Of a DNA stretch of 64,000 nucleotides, positions 26,986-36,800 are shown in pieces; within the stretch, counting starts at the first letter, position 1; every line of letters begins with the position of its first letter. The DNA is taken from NCBI GenBank assembly GCA_002166865.1, contig NHTQ01000001.1, positions 124,001 to 188,000 on the forward strand. The letters are read 5' to 3'. Made by a program: the position numbers and the translations under genes. The notes under the pieces are model-generated. The model was not told where the DNA came from, searched no databases, and worked only from the letters and a program-made list of their open reading frames with translations. Source of the DNA: Rhodobacteraceae bacterium WFHF2C18. GTDB taxonomy: Bacteria > Pseudomonadota > Alphaproteobacteria > Rhodobacterales > Rhodobacteraceae.

Positions 26986-27897
26986 GTGACCGAGATCACG
27001 GGAAAAGACTGGATAATGGTGGGGGCGCTCGGCTTGATCTGGGGCGCCACATTCCTGGTGATCGAAGTGGCCCTGACCGGCATCACCCCGTTCTGGCTGG
27101 CCGCGGCGCGGATCACCTTTGCGGCCGGTGTGATGGTAATCGTCTGGGGGTTGCGGGGCTGGAAGCTTTTTCTGCAACCTCAAGATAATTCGCACGTTTT
27201 CAGGCTGGTGCTCGTCGGGGCGCTGTCCTCGGCGGTGCCCTTCATGCTGTTGAGTTGGGGGCAGCAATACGTCACCTCGGGGTTCGCGGGGGTGTCGATG
27301 GCCGGGGTCGCGCTGATGGTTCTGCCGCAAGCGCATTTTCTGGTGCCCGGGGAGCGGATGACCCTGCGCCGGGTGGCGGGATTCGTCATCGGGTTCATTG
27401 GCGTGGTCATCCTGATCGGCGGCCAGGCTTTTGAATCGACCGGGGAATCTCTGGAGCCCCTGGGCCGGCTGGCCTGCCTGGGGGCGGCGGCGTGCTATGC
27501 CGTGAGTTCCGTGCAGATGCGGATGCTGCCCCCGGCCGATCCTATCGGGTTGAATGCCGTGACGCTGCTGATCGGGGCGGTCATCGTGGTCGCGGCGGCC
27601 GCGGGGGTCGAGGGAGTGCCATCAAGCGTGGATACCAAGACATTGGCGGTGCTGCTTTTTCTGGGCCTCGTCCCCACGGCGGGGGCGAGCCTGCTGCGGG
27701 TTCTGCTGATCCGGTCGGCCGGGCCGGTCTTCATGAGCCTGGTGAACTACCAGGTGCCGGTCTGGTCGGTGGTGCTGGGCGCTTTGGTGCTGGCAGAACC
27801 GTTGCCGTCCAGCCTGTTGCTGGCGCTGGCGCTGATCCTGTGCGGGGTCGCACTGAGCCAGGCGGCGGCGCTGCGGCGGCTTTTCCGGCGGATGTGA
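26986..27897 (+). CDS. EamA/DMT family transporter
   Basis: 303-aa inner-membrane protein with ten predicted helices arranged as two EamA repeats (about 8-145 and 155-292). It belongs to the drug/metabolite transporter superfamily, whose members export amino acids and metabolites. The family motif GLIWGATFLVIEVAL lies in the first helix. GTG start at 26986. Location after ilvC and near two Lrp regulators makes an amino-acid efflux role plausible but unproven. Confidence 0.88.
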   Translation: MTEITGKDWIMVGALGLIWGATFLVIEVALTGITPFWLAAARITFAAGVMVIVWGLRGWKLFLQPQDNSHVFRLVLVGALSSAVPFMLLSWGQQYVTSGFAGVSMAGVALMVLPQAHFLVPGERMTLRRVAGFVIGFIGVVILIGGQAFESTGESLEPLGRLACLGAAACYAVSSVQMRMLPPADPIGLNAVTLLIGAVIVVAAAAGVEGVPSSVDTKTLAVLLFLGLVPTAGASLLRVLLIRSAGPVFMSLVNYQVPVWSVVLGALVLAEPLPSSLLLALALILCGVALSQAAALRRLFRRM

Positions 27898-27907
27898 TCC
27901 GTACGGA

Positions 27908-27937
27908 CCGTCCGGCCCGTACGGGCGGTCCGGACGG
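27908..27937. terminator. Palindromic hairpin between convergent genes
   Basis: Outer arms CCGTCCGG/CCGGACGG enclose an inner perfect palindrome CCCGTACGGG. It lies between the convergent stops at 27897 and 27949. No U-tract; likely a bidirectional terminator or transcription barrier. Confidence 0.5.
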
Positions 27938-27948
27938 TGCGCGCCGGG

Positions 27949-29139
27949 TCACGCGGCCGCGTCCATCGCCGCGATGGCCCGGCCCGCGGCCCAGCCCGAG
28001 GACCAGGCCCACTGGAAGTTGTAGCCGCCCAGCCAGCCGGTGACGTCCACCGCCTCGCCGATGAAGAAGAGGCCCGGGACCGTCTTGGACATCATCGACT
28101 TGGAGGACAGGCCGCCGGTCTCGATCCCGCCGAGGGTGACCTCGGCGGTGCGGTACCCTTCGCTGCCGGTGGGCGTGAGCCGCCAGTCGTGCAGCGCCGC
28201 GGCGAGCCGCGCGAGGCGGGCGTCGGACTGGTCGGCGAGATTGCCCGACAGCCCCAGCTCGGCGGCGCGGTGATCGACCAGCCGGGCGGGCAGGTGGCGG
28301 GCCAGTTCGGTGGTGAGGTTGCGGCGACCCTGCGCCTGGCGCCGGGCGCGCAGGTCGTCAAGCAGGGGCAGGCCGGGGGCGAGGTCGATCGCGATCTCCT
28401 CGCCCTCGCGCCAGTAGGAGGAGATCTGCAGGATCGCCGGGCCGGACAGGCCGCGATGCGTGAAGAGCAGCGATTCCTCGAAACCGGCGCGTGCGTTGAA
28501 GACGCGGGCCGGGGTGGCGGTGCCGGCCAGGCCGGCGAAGGGATTGTGCGAGAAGGTCAGCGGCACCAGCGCCGGGCGCGTCTCGGTCACGCCGTGGCCG
28601 AATTGCCGGGCGATGTCGTAGGCCAGCCCGGTCGCCCCCATCTTGGGAATCGACTTGCCCCCCGTGGCCACCACCAGCCGCCGGGCGTGGACCTTGTGGC
28701 GCTGGCCGGATTTGTCCAGCGTGGCGGTGAAGCGCTGACCGTCGTGGGCAAGCTCGGCCAGCGACGTGCCCAGCCACAGCTCGGCCCCGGCGGCGGTCAT
28801 CTCGTCCACCAGCATTCGGATGACCTGGCCCGACTTGCCATCGCAGAAGAGCTGGCCCAGCGTCTTTTCGTGCCAGGCGATGCCGTGTCGTCCGACAAGG
28901 TCGAGGAAATCCCACTGGGTGTAGCGGGCCAGTGCCGACTTGCAGAAATGCGGGTTGTCCGACAGGAAGTTGCCGGGCCCGGCGTAGAGGTTGGTGAAGT
29001 TGCACCGGCCCCCGCCGGAAATGCGGATCTTCTCGCCCGGGGCCTTGGCGTGGTCGATCACCAGCGTGTCCGGGCCGGCGTGGGCCGCGCACATCATGCC
29101 GGCGGCGCCGGCGCCGAGGATGAGGGTGTTCACCTGCAT
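27949..29139 (-). CDS. BaiN/YhiN (HI0933) family FAD-dependent oxidoreductase
   Basis: 396-aa flavoprotein of the HI0933/YhiN family. The N-terminal dinucleotide fold LILGAGAAGMMCA (about 5-17) is followed by the family signature KIRISGGGRCNFTN near residues 38-51, and the C-terminal FAD segment GGYNFQWAWSSGWAAG near 373-388. Physiological reaction is not known in most members. ATG 29139 used; ATG 29148 would add three residues. It lies head-to-head with ftsW and converges with the EamA gene. Confidence 0.88.
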   Translation of the reverse strand: MQVNTLILGAGAAGMMCAAHAGPDTLVIDHAKAPGEKIRISGGGRCNFTNLYAGPGNFLSDNPHFCKSALARYTQWDFLDLVGRHGIAWHEKTLGQLFCDGKSGQVIRMLVDEMTAAGAELWLGTSLAELAHDGQRFTATLDKSGQRHKVHARRLVVATGGKSIPKMGATGLAYDIARQFGHGVTETRPALVPLTFSHNPFAGLAGTATPARVFNARAGFEESLLFTHRGLSGPAILQISSYWREGEEIAIDLAPGLPLLDDLRARRQAQGRRNLTTELARHLPARLVDHRAAELGLSGNLADQSDARLARLAAALHDWRLTPTGSEGYRTAEVTLGGIETGGLSSKSMMSKTVPGLFFIGEAVDVTGWLGGYNFQWAWSSGWAAGRAIAAMDAAA

Positions 29140-29276
29140 GGCGCGCATCGACCACGGAATCCCCGCCCGCGCAAGGGGCGGTGGTCGTGGCGCTTCCCTT
29201 GAACGCGGTTCGCTGCTAGACTGGGCGACAGACCCGGAAAAACCGGGCGTTGAAGAGGCAGCGAGCGGCGGTTCGT

Positions 29277-30443
29277 ATGACAGAGATGGTCTATGGGACG
29301 GTCCCGGTGCGGGATGGCGAGCCCATTCTTCCCAAGTGGTGGCGCACGGTCGACAAGTGGTCGATCTCCTGCGTTCTGATCCTGTTCGGCATCGGCATTC
29401 TGCTGGGGCTGGCGGCCTCGCCGCCGCTGGCCGAGAAGAACGGTTTCACCCCCTTCCATTATGTCCAGCGGCAGGCGGTCTACGGCGCGGTGGCGCTGGC
29501 GGCGATGCTGATGATCTCGATGATGCGTCCGGAAATGGTGCGGCGTCTGGCGGTCCTGGGGTTCCTGGCGGCCTTCGCGGCGCTGGCGCTGCTTCCCGTC
29601 CTGGGCACCGATTTCGGCAAGGGGGCGGTGCGCTGGTACAGCCTGGGCTTCGCCTCGGTCCAGCCGTCGGAGTTTCTCAAGCCCGGCTTCGTGGTGGCCG
29701 CGGCCTGGATGATGGCGGCCAGCCGCGAGATCAACGGCCCGCCCGGCCTGACCTGGTCCTTCGGGCTGGCTGTGGTCCTGGCGGCGCTTCTGGCCATGCA
29801 GCCCGACTTCGGTCAGGCGGCGCTGGTGCTGTTCGGCTGGGGCGTGATGTATTTCGTGGCCGGCGCCCCCCTCGTCCTGCTGATCGGCATGGCGGTCTGC
29901 GCGGTGCTGGCCGGCAGCGTGGCCTATTCCAACTCCGAGCATTTCGCCCGGCGCATCGACGGCTTCCTGTCCTCGGAGGTGGATCCCACCACGCAGCTGG
30001 GCTTTGCCACGAACGCGATTCGCGAGGGCGGGTTCTTCGGTGTCGGCGTGGGCGAGGGCGAGGTCAAGTGGAGCCTGCCGGACGCCCACACCGATTTCAT
30101 CATCGCCGTGGCGGCCGAGGAATACGGCCTGATCCTGGTGTTGTGCATCATCGTCCTCTACGCGGCGGTGGTGGCGCGGTCGCTGCTGCGGCTGATGCGC
30201 GAGCGCGATACCTTCATCCGGCTGGCGGGCACGGGCCTGGTGGCCATGTTCGGCGTCCAGGCGATGATCAACATGGGGGTCGCGGTGCGCCTGTTGCCGG
30301 CGAAGGGGATGACCCTGCCATTCGTGAGCTACGGCGGGTCGTCGCTGATCGCCGGGGGAATCGCGCTGGGGATGCTCCTGGCCTTCACCCGGACCCGGCC
30401 GCAGGGCGAGATCGGCGATATCCTGCGCGCACGCGGGCGATGA
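29277..30443 (+). CDS. ftsW: Cell division peptidoglycan polymerase FtsW
   Basis: 388-aa SEDS-family membrane glycosyltransferase that polymerises lipid II at the septum with its partner FtsI. About ten helices are visible, along with the SEDS signatures GKGAVRWYSLGFASVQPSEFLK (positions about 113-134, quoted in part: SVQPSEF), a conserved Asp in the central loop (PDFGQ) and the C-terminal LPFVSYGGSSL motif. ATG 29277 chosen over an in-frame start at 29250 that lacks conservation. First gene of the division cluster in this window; murG follows after 39 bp. Confidence 0.95.
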   Translation: MTEMVYGTVPVRDGEPILPKWWRTVDKWSISCVLILFGIGILLGLAASPPLAEKNGFTPFHYVQRQAVYGAVALAAMLMISMMRPEMVRRLAVLGFLAAFAALALLPVLGTDFGKGAVRWYSLGFASVQPSEFLKPGFVVAAAWMMAASREINGPPGLTWSFGLAVVLAALLAMQPDFGQAALVLFGWGVMYFVAGAPLVLLIGMAVCAVLAGSVAYSNSEHFARRIDGFLSSEVDPTTQLGFATNAIREGGFFGVGVGEGEVKWSLPDAHTDFIIAVAAEEYGLILVLCIIVLYAAVVARSLLRLMRERDTFIRLAGTGLVAMFGVQAMINMGVAVRLLPAKGMTLPFVSYGGSSLIAGGIALGMLLAFTRTRPQGEIGDILRARGR

Positions 30444-30482
30444 GGTGGACGCGGCGCCGGGGGCGCTGCCAAGAGGGATAGG

Positions 30483-31601
30483 ATGGACGAGGCCCGACCA
30501 CTGCTGGTGATCGCCGCCGGGGGAACCGGCGGGCACATGTTCCCGGCCCAGGCGCTGGCCGAGGTGATGCTGCGCCGCGGCTGGCGGGTGCGGCTGTCCA
30601 CGGATGCGCGCGGCGCGCGCTATACCGGCGGTTTCCCGCACTCGGTGGAGATCGAGCAGGTCGCCAGCGCCACCTTCGCGCGCGGCGGGGTCGTCAACAA
30701 GCTGCTGGCGCCCCTGCATATCCTGGGCGGCGTGATCGGGGCGAGCCTGCGCATGATGCGCGACCGGCCGGCGGCGGTGGTGGGCTTCGGCGGCTACCCG
30801 ACGATCCCCGCGCTTTCGGCGGCCTGGCTGTTGCGGCTGCCGCGCATGGTGCACGAGCAGAACGGCGTGCTGGGCCGGGTGAACCGGATCTTCGCCAGGC
30901 GAGTGGACCGGATCGCCTGCGGCACGTGGCCCACGGATCTGCCGGCGGGCGTGGAGGGCGTGCCCGTGGGCAATCCGGTGCGCGCCTCGGTGCTGGAGCG
31001 GGCGGGGGCGGGGTATATCCCGCCGGGCGACTATCCCATGTCGCTGCTGGTGATCGGCGGCAGTCAGGGCGCGCGCGTGCTCAGCGACACGGTGCCCGAG
31101 GCCGTGGGCGCGCTGCCGGACCGGGTGCGCGGAAACCTGCGGGTGAGCCACCAGGCGCGCGCCGAGGATGCCGACCGGGTCGCCGCCGCCTACGCCGAGC
31201 AGGGGATCGACGCCGAGGTGGCCCCCTTCTTCCGCGACGTGGCGCGGCGCATGAGCGAGGCGCAGCTGGTCATCAGCCGCGCCGGCGCCTCCAGCGTGGC
31301 CGACATCGCCGCGATCGGGCGCCCGGCCATCCTGGTGCCCTATCCCCATGCCGCGGCGGATCATCAGTCGGCCAATGCGCGCGGGCTGGGTCAGGCCGGC
31401 GGCGCGATCGTGATACCGCAATCGAAACTTGCGGCCGGGACGCTTTCGGAGCAGATAGCGGCGGTTCTGACGAATCCGGAAGGGGCGGAGCAGATGGCGC
31501 GGGCGGCGCTGGGCTGCGGCGCGCCGGAGGCGCCACGGACGCTGGCCGACATGGTCGAGGAGATCGCTGGCAGGAGGGCCGATGAAGGATCTGGAACATA
31601 G
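30483..31601 (+). CDS. murG: UDP-GlcNAc:undecaprenyl-PP-MurNAc-pentapeptide GlcNAc transferase
   Basis: 372-aa peripheral membrane enzyme converting lipid I to lipid II. The N-terminal G-loop [15 protein letters not shown] (about 13-27), the second glycine loop [10 protein letters not shown] near 101-110, and the donor-binding motif [13 protein letters not shown] (about 186-198) with [11 protein letters not shown] near 264-274 are all present. The end overlaps the region of an alternative murC start. Confidence 0.97.
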   Translation: MDEARPLLVIAAGGTGGHMFPAQALAEVMLRRGWRVRLSTDARGARYTGGFPHSVEIEQVASATFARGGVVNKLLAPLHILGGVIGASLRMMRDRPAAVVGFGGYPTIPALSAAWLLRLPRMVHEQNGVLGRVNRIFARRVDRIACGTWPTDLPAGVEGVPVGNPVRASVLERAGAGYIPPGDYPMSLLVIGGSQGARVLSDTVPEAVGALPDRVRGNLRVSHQARAEDADRVAAAYAEQGIDAEVAPFFRDVARRMSEAQLVISRAGASSVADIAAIGRPAILVPYPHAAADHQSANARGLGQAGGAIVIPQSKLAAGTLSEQIAAVLTNPEGAEQMARAALGCGAPEAPRTLADMVEEIAGRRADEGSGT

Positions 31602-31614
31602 GGGAGAGCGGGCC

Positions 31615-33012
<1,398 letters not shown>

Positions 33013-33093
33013 CCCCGTGGCCGGGGCCTGCGAATACCGCATCCGCGCCGGGCGCTTGCGTTCCCGCGGGCCGGCGCGCCCGGAGGGCCGGGC

Positions 33094-33345
33094 ATGAGCG
33101 CGGCGCTGACCCTGGCCTGCCTCTGGGCGGTGGTGGCCAACGTGCTGGCCATGATCCCCGCGCGCGACAACCACTGGACCCGGGCCTATTGGCTGATCGC
33201 GGCGGGCGTGCCGATCCTGGGGCTCGTGACCTGGCAGCACGGGCCCTGGCTGGGCCTTCTCGTCATGGTGGCGGGCATGAGCCTCTTGCGCTGGCCGGTC
33301 GTCCACCTCTGGCGCCGGCTGGCTGGGCGGCGGTACGATGGGTGA
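33094..33345 (+). CDS. DUF2484 family membrane protein
   Basis: 83-aa hydrophobic protein with about three helices (3-20, 30-46, 50-68) and a basic C-terminus. It resembles DUF2484, a family found between murC and murB in Rhodobacteraceae. Function unknown, but the fixed position suggests a link to envelope synthesis or division. Its last 8 bp overlap the next small gene. Confidence 0.75.
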   Translation: MSAALTLACLWAVVANVLAMIPARDNHWTRAYWLIAAGVPILGLVTWQHGPWLGLLVMVAGMSLLRWPVVHLWRRLAGRRYDG

Positions 33346-33613
33346 CCTGGCCCCGGTGCTGGCCTATGCCGGCTGGGCACTGGCGCCGCTGGTGGCCTGG
33401 GTCGCCCTGTCCGAGGGGCTGGCCCGGCGGAAGGGCCGCATCGCGAGGCTTTTCGGCGCCTACACGGCACTGGCGGCGCTGACCTGGGTTGCGCTTGCCC
33501 GCGCCGAGGCAACGGCCGTCGACCCCGCCGCCGTCGTGATCGCCTGGGCGGGCATCGCGGCGGTCTGCGCGGGCCTCTATGCCCTGGGCTACCGCGTGGG
33601 CGGCGGCGGCTGA
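33338..33613 (+). CDS. Small membrane protein, unknown function
   Basis: 91-aa protein with three predicted helices (about 5-25, 37-56, 64-85). The ATG at 33338 overlaps the DUF2484 stop by 8 bp, so the two are probably co-translated. No family recognised. It is the last gene before the duplicated segment preceding murB. Confidence 0.65.
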   Translation: MGDLAPVLAYAGWALAPLVAWVALSEGLARRKGRIARLFGAYTALAALTWVALARAEATAVDPAAVVIAWAGIAAVCAGLYALGYRVGGGG

Positions 33614-33623
33614 GCCCTGCGCG

Positions 33624-33685
33624 CCCCGGCCCCCGAGCCGGGGCCTCGCGGGCGCCCGGTGGAGGCCCCGGGTCAAGCCCGGGGC
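33624..33685. repeat. REP-like double palindrome (first copy; second copy at +271)
   Basis: Two hairpins: CCCCGGC/GCCGGGG (33624-33643) and GCCCCGGG/CCCGGGGC (33665-33685). Both recur at +271 in the second unit. The shared core GGAGGCCCCGG also appears in the hairpin at 46918, suggesting a dispersed intergenic repeat family. Confidence 0.6.
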
Positions 33686-33755
33686 GGGCAGGGAGGGTCG
33701 GATGGGTCCTCGCGGGGGACTCTACCCTGCGGCCGGCAGCGGGCACAAGCGCGGC

Positions 33756-33891
33756 ATGAGCGACCTGCCCGCCCCGCGTGGCCGGCTGACCGCCGGCAAG
33801 CTCCTGTCCGATCTCACCTGGCTATGCGTGGGCGTGCCTGCGCAATGGCTGTCCCAGCCGGCCGACGTGGCGGACCTTGCCGCCTTCCTGC
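33756..33891 (+). pseudogene. Decayed murB 5' fragment in the first duplication unit
   Basis: Encodes [15 protein letters not shown] and onward to the AAFLRA equivalent of murB, then leaves the murB frame at the repeat junction and runs to a TGA at 34142 as unrelated sequence. Compared with true murB it has lost the LRVGG motif (LCVGV here) along with other substitutions, consistent with relaxed selection since the duplication. It cannot make a MurB protein. Confidence 0.85.
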
Positions 33892-34026
33892 GCGCCCCGG
33901 CCCCCGAGCCGGGGCCTCGCGGGCGGCCGGCGGAGGCCCCGGGTCAAGCCCGGGGCGGGCAGGGAGGGTCGGGTGGGTCCTCGCGGGGGGCTTTACCTTG
34001 CGGCCGGCAGCGGGCACAAGCGCGGC

Positions 34027-34950
34027 ATGAGCGACCTGCCCACCCCGCGTGGCCGGCTGACCGCCGGCAAGCCCCTGTCCGATCTCACCTGGCTGCGCGT
34101 GGGCGGGCCTGCGCAATGGCTGTTCCAGCCGGCCGACGTTGAGGACCTTGCCGCCTTCCTGCGTGCCCTGGACCCGGCGATCCCGGTCTTTCCCATGGGG
34201 GTAGGCTCGAACCTGATCGTGCGCGACGGCGGGATGCGGGGGGTGGTTGTCCGTCTCGGGCGGGGATTCAACCACATCCGGGTGGCGGGCCGGCGCGTCA
34301 CCGCCGGGGCGGCGGCGCTGGACGCCCATGTGGCACGCAAGGCGGCCGCGGCGGGGATCGACCTGACCTTCCTGCGGACCATCCCGGGCGCGATCGGCGG
34401 CGCGGTGCGCATGAACGCGGGCTGTTACGGCACCTATACCGCCGATGTCTTCGTGCAGGCCACTGCCGTCACGCGGGCAGGCGAGGTGGTCACGCTGACC
34501 GCCGACGACCTGGACTTCCGCTATCGCCAGAGCGATCTTCCGCCGGACTGGGTGATCGTCGAGGCGACCCTTGAAGGGGCCGAGGGGGATCCGCAGGCGC
34601 TGGCCGGGAAGATGGCCGCGCAGCTGGACAAGCGCGACGCGACCCAGCCCACCAAGGAGCGCACCGCCGGCTCGACCTTCCGCAATCCGGCCGGCTACAG
34701 CTCGACCGGGGAAGCGGACGACGTGCATGACCTGAAGGCCTGGAAGGTGATCGACGCCGCCGGGATGCGGGGCGCGCGCCTGGGCGGCGCGCAGATGAGC
34801 CCGCAGCATTCCAACTTCCTCGTCAATACCGGCGGGGCCACGGCCGCCGAGCTGGAGGGGCTGGGCGAGGAGGTGCGAAAAAGGGTTTTCCAAAACAGCG
34901 GAATAGAGTTACATTGGGAAATCATGAGGGTCGGCGAACCGGCCCCCTGA
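34027..34950 (+). CDS. murB: UDP-N-acetylenolpyruvoylglucosamine reductase
   Basis: 307-aa FAD/NADPH enzyme forming UDP-MurNAc. The FAD-binding region has [11 protein letters not shown] near residue 24 and [12 protein letters not shown] near 58-69. The catalytic segment GSTFRNP is near 217-223 and the C-terminal [13 protein letters not shown] near 259-271. The ATG at 34027 sits in the second duplication unit, which retains the conserved residues that the first unit has lost. No strong ribosome-binding site; the original upstream context was displaced by the duplication. Confidence 0.95.
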   Translation: MSDLPTPRGRLTAGKPLSDLTWLRVGGPAQWLFQPADVEDLAAFLRALDPAIPVFPMGVGSNLIVRDGGMRGVVVRLGRGFNHIRVAGRRVTAGAAALDAHVARKAAAAGIDLTFLRTIPGAIGGAVRMNAGCYGTYTADVFVQATAVTRAGEVVTLTADDLDFRYRQSDLPPDWVIVEATLEGAEGDPQALAGKMAAQLDKRDATQPTKERTAGSTFRNPAGYSSTGEADDVHDLKAWKVIDAAGMRGARLGGAQMSPQHSNFLVNTGGATAAELEGLGEEVRKRVFQNSGIELHWEIMRVGEPAP

Positions 34951-35016
34951 CCCGCCCGAGCAGGTGGTGAACGACAAGACGGGCCGGCCAACGGCCCAGG
35001 GACATTGAGGCACGAG

Positions 35017-35937
35017 TTGGGTTCTTCGAGCAGAAAAACCCCGACTGTGGCGGTGATCATGGGCGGGCCCTCGGTGGAGCGCGAGGTTTCGCTCTCCTCG
35101 GGCCGTGAATGCGCCGCCGCATTGAGGGAGGCAGGCTATGACGTGGCCGAGGTGGATGCCGGCCGCGACCTGGCGCAGCGGCTTGCCGAGCTGACCCCCG
35201 ACGTCGTGTTCAACGCGCTTCATGGCCGCTGGGGCGAGGATGGCTGCGTCCAGGGGCTGCTGGAGTGGATGGGGATCCCCTATACCCATTCCGGGGTGCT
35301 GTCCTCGGCGCTGGCGATGGACAAGAGCCGCACCAAGGACGCCTATGTCGCCGCGGGCCTGCCGGTGGTGGAAAGCCGCCTGGCGCTGCGCGACGAGGTG
35401 CGCGCGCGGCACGTGATGGCGCCGCCCTACGTGGTCAAGCCCAACAACGAGGGATCCTCGGTCGGGGTCTACATCGTGCACGAGGCGGCCAACGCGCCCC
35501 CCGCGCTGGACGAGGACATGCCGGACCTGGTGATGGTGGAGGCCTTCGCGCCGGGCCGGGAACTGACGACCACGGTCATGGGGCACCGGGCGCTCACGGT
35601 GACGGACATCATCACCGAGGGCTGGTATGACTACGAGGCGAAATACGCCGAGGGCGGGTCGCGCCACGTCGTGCCGGCCGAGGTGCCCGGCGAGATCTTC
35701 GAGGCCTGCCTGTCCTACGCCCGCCGCGCGCACGAGGTGCTGGGCTGCCGCGGTGTCAGCCGCACCGACTTCCGCTGGGACGCGGGCCGCGGGCTGGCCG
35801 GGCTGGTGCTGCTGGAGACCAACACCCAGCCCGGCATGACGCCGACCTCGCTGAGCCCCGAACAGGCGCGCGCGGTGGGCATGAGTTTTCCCGATATGTG
35901 CAGCTGGATGGTGGAGGACGCCTCGTGCAACAGATGA
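35017..35937 (+). CDS. ddl: D-alanine--D-alanine ligase
   Basis: 306-aa ATP-grasp ligase making D-Ala-D-Ala for peptidoglycan. It has the N-terminal [14 protein letters not shown] motif (about 16-29), the HGRWGEDG loop near 70, the ATP-grasp segment [13 protein letters not shown] (about 140-152) and the Mg-binding [11 protein letters not shown] near 267-277. There is no ATG near the conserved start; TTG at 35017 with GAGG 8 bp upstream fits best, and TTG at 35005 is the alternative. A rare start codon would keep expression low. Its end overlaps ftsQ. Confidence 0.93.
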   Translation: MGSSSRKTPTVAVIMGGPSVEREVSLSSGRECAAALREAGYDVAEVDAGRDLAQRLAELTPDVVFNALHGRWGEDGCVQGLLEWMGIPYTHSGVLSSALAMDKSRTKDAYVAAGLPVVESRLALRDEVRARHVMAPPYVVKPNNEGSSVGVYIVHEAANAPPALDEDMPDLVMVEAFAPGRELTTTVMGHRALTVTDIITEGWYDYEAKYAEGGSRHVVPAEVPGEIFEACLSYARRAHEVLGCRGVSRTDFRWDAGRGLAGLVLLETNTQPGMTPTSLSPEQARAVGMSFPDMCSWMVEDASCNR

Positions 35938-36800
35938 GCCCGTGTCCCGATCCGGCGCCCTCGCGCTGGACCTACCGGTTGCAGCGGCTGATGCTGACGC
36001 CGCTGTTCCGGCGGCTGATGCGGGTGGGGCTGCCCTTCGCCCTGTGTTTCGCGGTCGGCGCCGTCTACATGGGCGATCCGGCCCGGCAGGAGGCGGCGTT
36101 GCGCGCGCTGGCCGATTTGCGCCGCGAGATCGAGACGCGCCCGGAGTTCATGGTGAACCTGCTGGCGGTGGAGGGCGCGAGCGCCTCGGTGGAGGAGGAC
36201 ATCCGCGAGATCTTCCCCGTCGATCTGCCGGCCTCGTCGTTCGACATGGATCTCGACCATCTGCGCGGCATGATCGCGGGGCTGCCGGCGGTGGCCGAGG
36301 CCAGCCTGCGGCTGCGCCAGGGCGGTGTGCTGGAGGCCCGGGTGGTCGAGCGGGAGCCGGCGGCGCTGTGGCGCACGCGCGACGGCCTGGCCGTGCTGGA
36401 TGCCGAGGGCGTCGCCATCGGCGATCTGGACAGCCGCATGGCGCGGCCCGGGCTGCCGGTGCTGGCCGGCGCGGGGGCCGACGCGGCGGTCGGCGAGGCG
36501 CTGGAGATCCTGCGTGCGGCCGCGCCGCTGTCCGACCGGCTGCGCGGGCTGGTGCGCATGGGCGCGCGGCGCTGGGACGTGGTGCTGGCGGGCGGGCCGC
36601 GCATCCTGCTGCCCGAGCGCGGCCCGGTGCGCGCGCTGGAGCGGGTGATCGTGCTGGACGAGGTGCAGGACATGCTGGCGCGCGACCTGGCCGCGGTGGA
36701 CATGCGCCTGCCCGGCCGCCCGACGATCCGCATGCGTGAGCGCGCGGTCAAGGCATGGTGGGAGCTGACGTCGATGACGGAAGGTGAGGTGGCGGAATGA
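35925..36800 (+). CDS. ftsQ: Cell division protein FtsQ
   Basis: 291-aa bitopic inner-membrane protein bridging FtsB/FtsL and the divisome. A basic cytoplasmic N-terminus, one helix (about residues 35-53), then a periplasmic POTRA domain (about 70-140) and the FtsQ beta domain (about 145-265). GTG 35925 follows GGAGG by 7 bp and is preferred; ATG 35934, overlapping the ddl stop as ATGA, is possible. The stop overlaps ftsA as ATGA (36797-36800). Identification rests on topology and position as much as on sequence. Confidence 0.92.
   Translation: MQQMSPCPDPAPSRWTYRLQRLMLTPLFRRLMRVGLPFALCFAVGAVYMGDPARQEAALRALADLRREIETRPEFMVNLLAVEGASASVEEDIREIFPVDLPASSFDMDLDHLRGMIAGLPAVAEASLRLRQGGVLEARVVEREPAALWRTRDGLAVLDAEGVAIGDLDSRMARPGLPVLAGAGADAAVGEALEILRAAAPLSDRLRGLVRMGARRWDVVLAGGPRILLPERGPVRALERVIVLDEVQDMLARDLAAVDMRLPGRPTIRMRERAVKAWWELTSMTEGEVAE

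Larger units (their letters stand above)
33621..34162. repeat. 271-bp direct tandem duplication carrying the murB 5' end
   Basis: 33621-33891 is repeated directly as 33892-34162 with exactly 271 bp between equivalent bases and about 14 mismatches by eye (roughly 95% identity). Each unit holds two GC-rich palindromes and then the first 45 or so codons of murB. The second copy continues into functional murB; the first loses the frame at the junction because 271 is not a multiple of three. No transposase or target-site signature is present, so replication slippage or unequal exchange is the likely origin. Confidence 0.93.

Noticed and set aside
33756..34142. 128-codon open frame starting like murB
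   Set aside because: Only the first 45 or so codons resemble murB; beyond the repeat junction the frame is wrong. Treated as a pseudogene fragment.
33621..34162. CRISPR or mobile element as explanation of the direct repeats
   Set aside because: Only two adjacent units of 271 bp without spacers, transposase or terminal inverted repeats.
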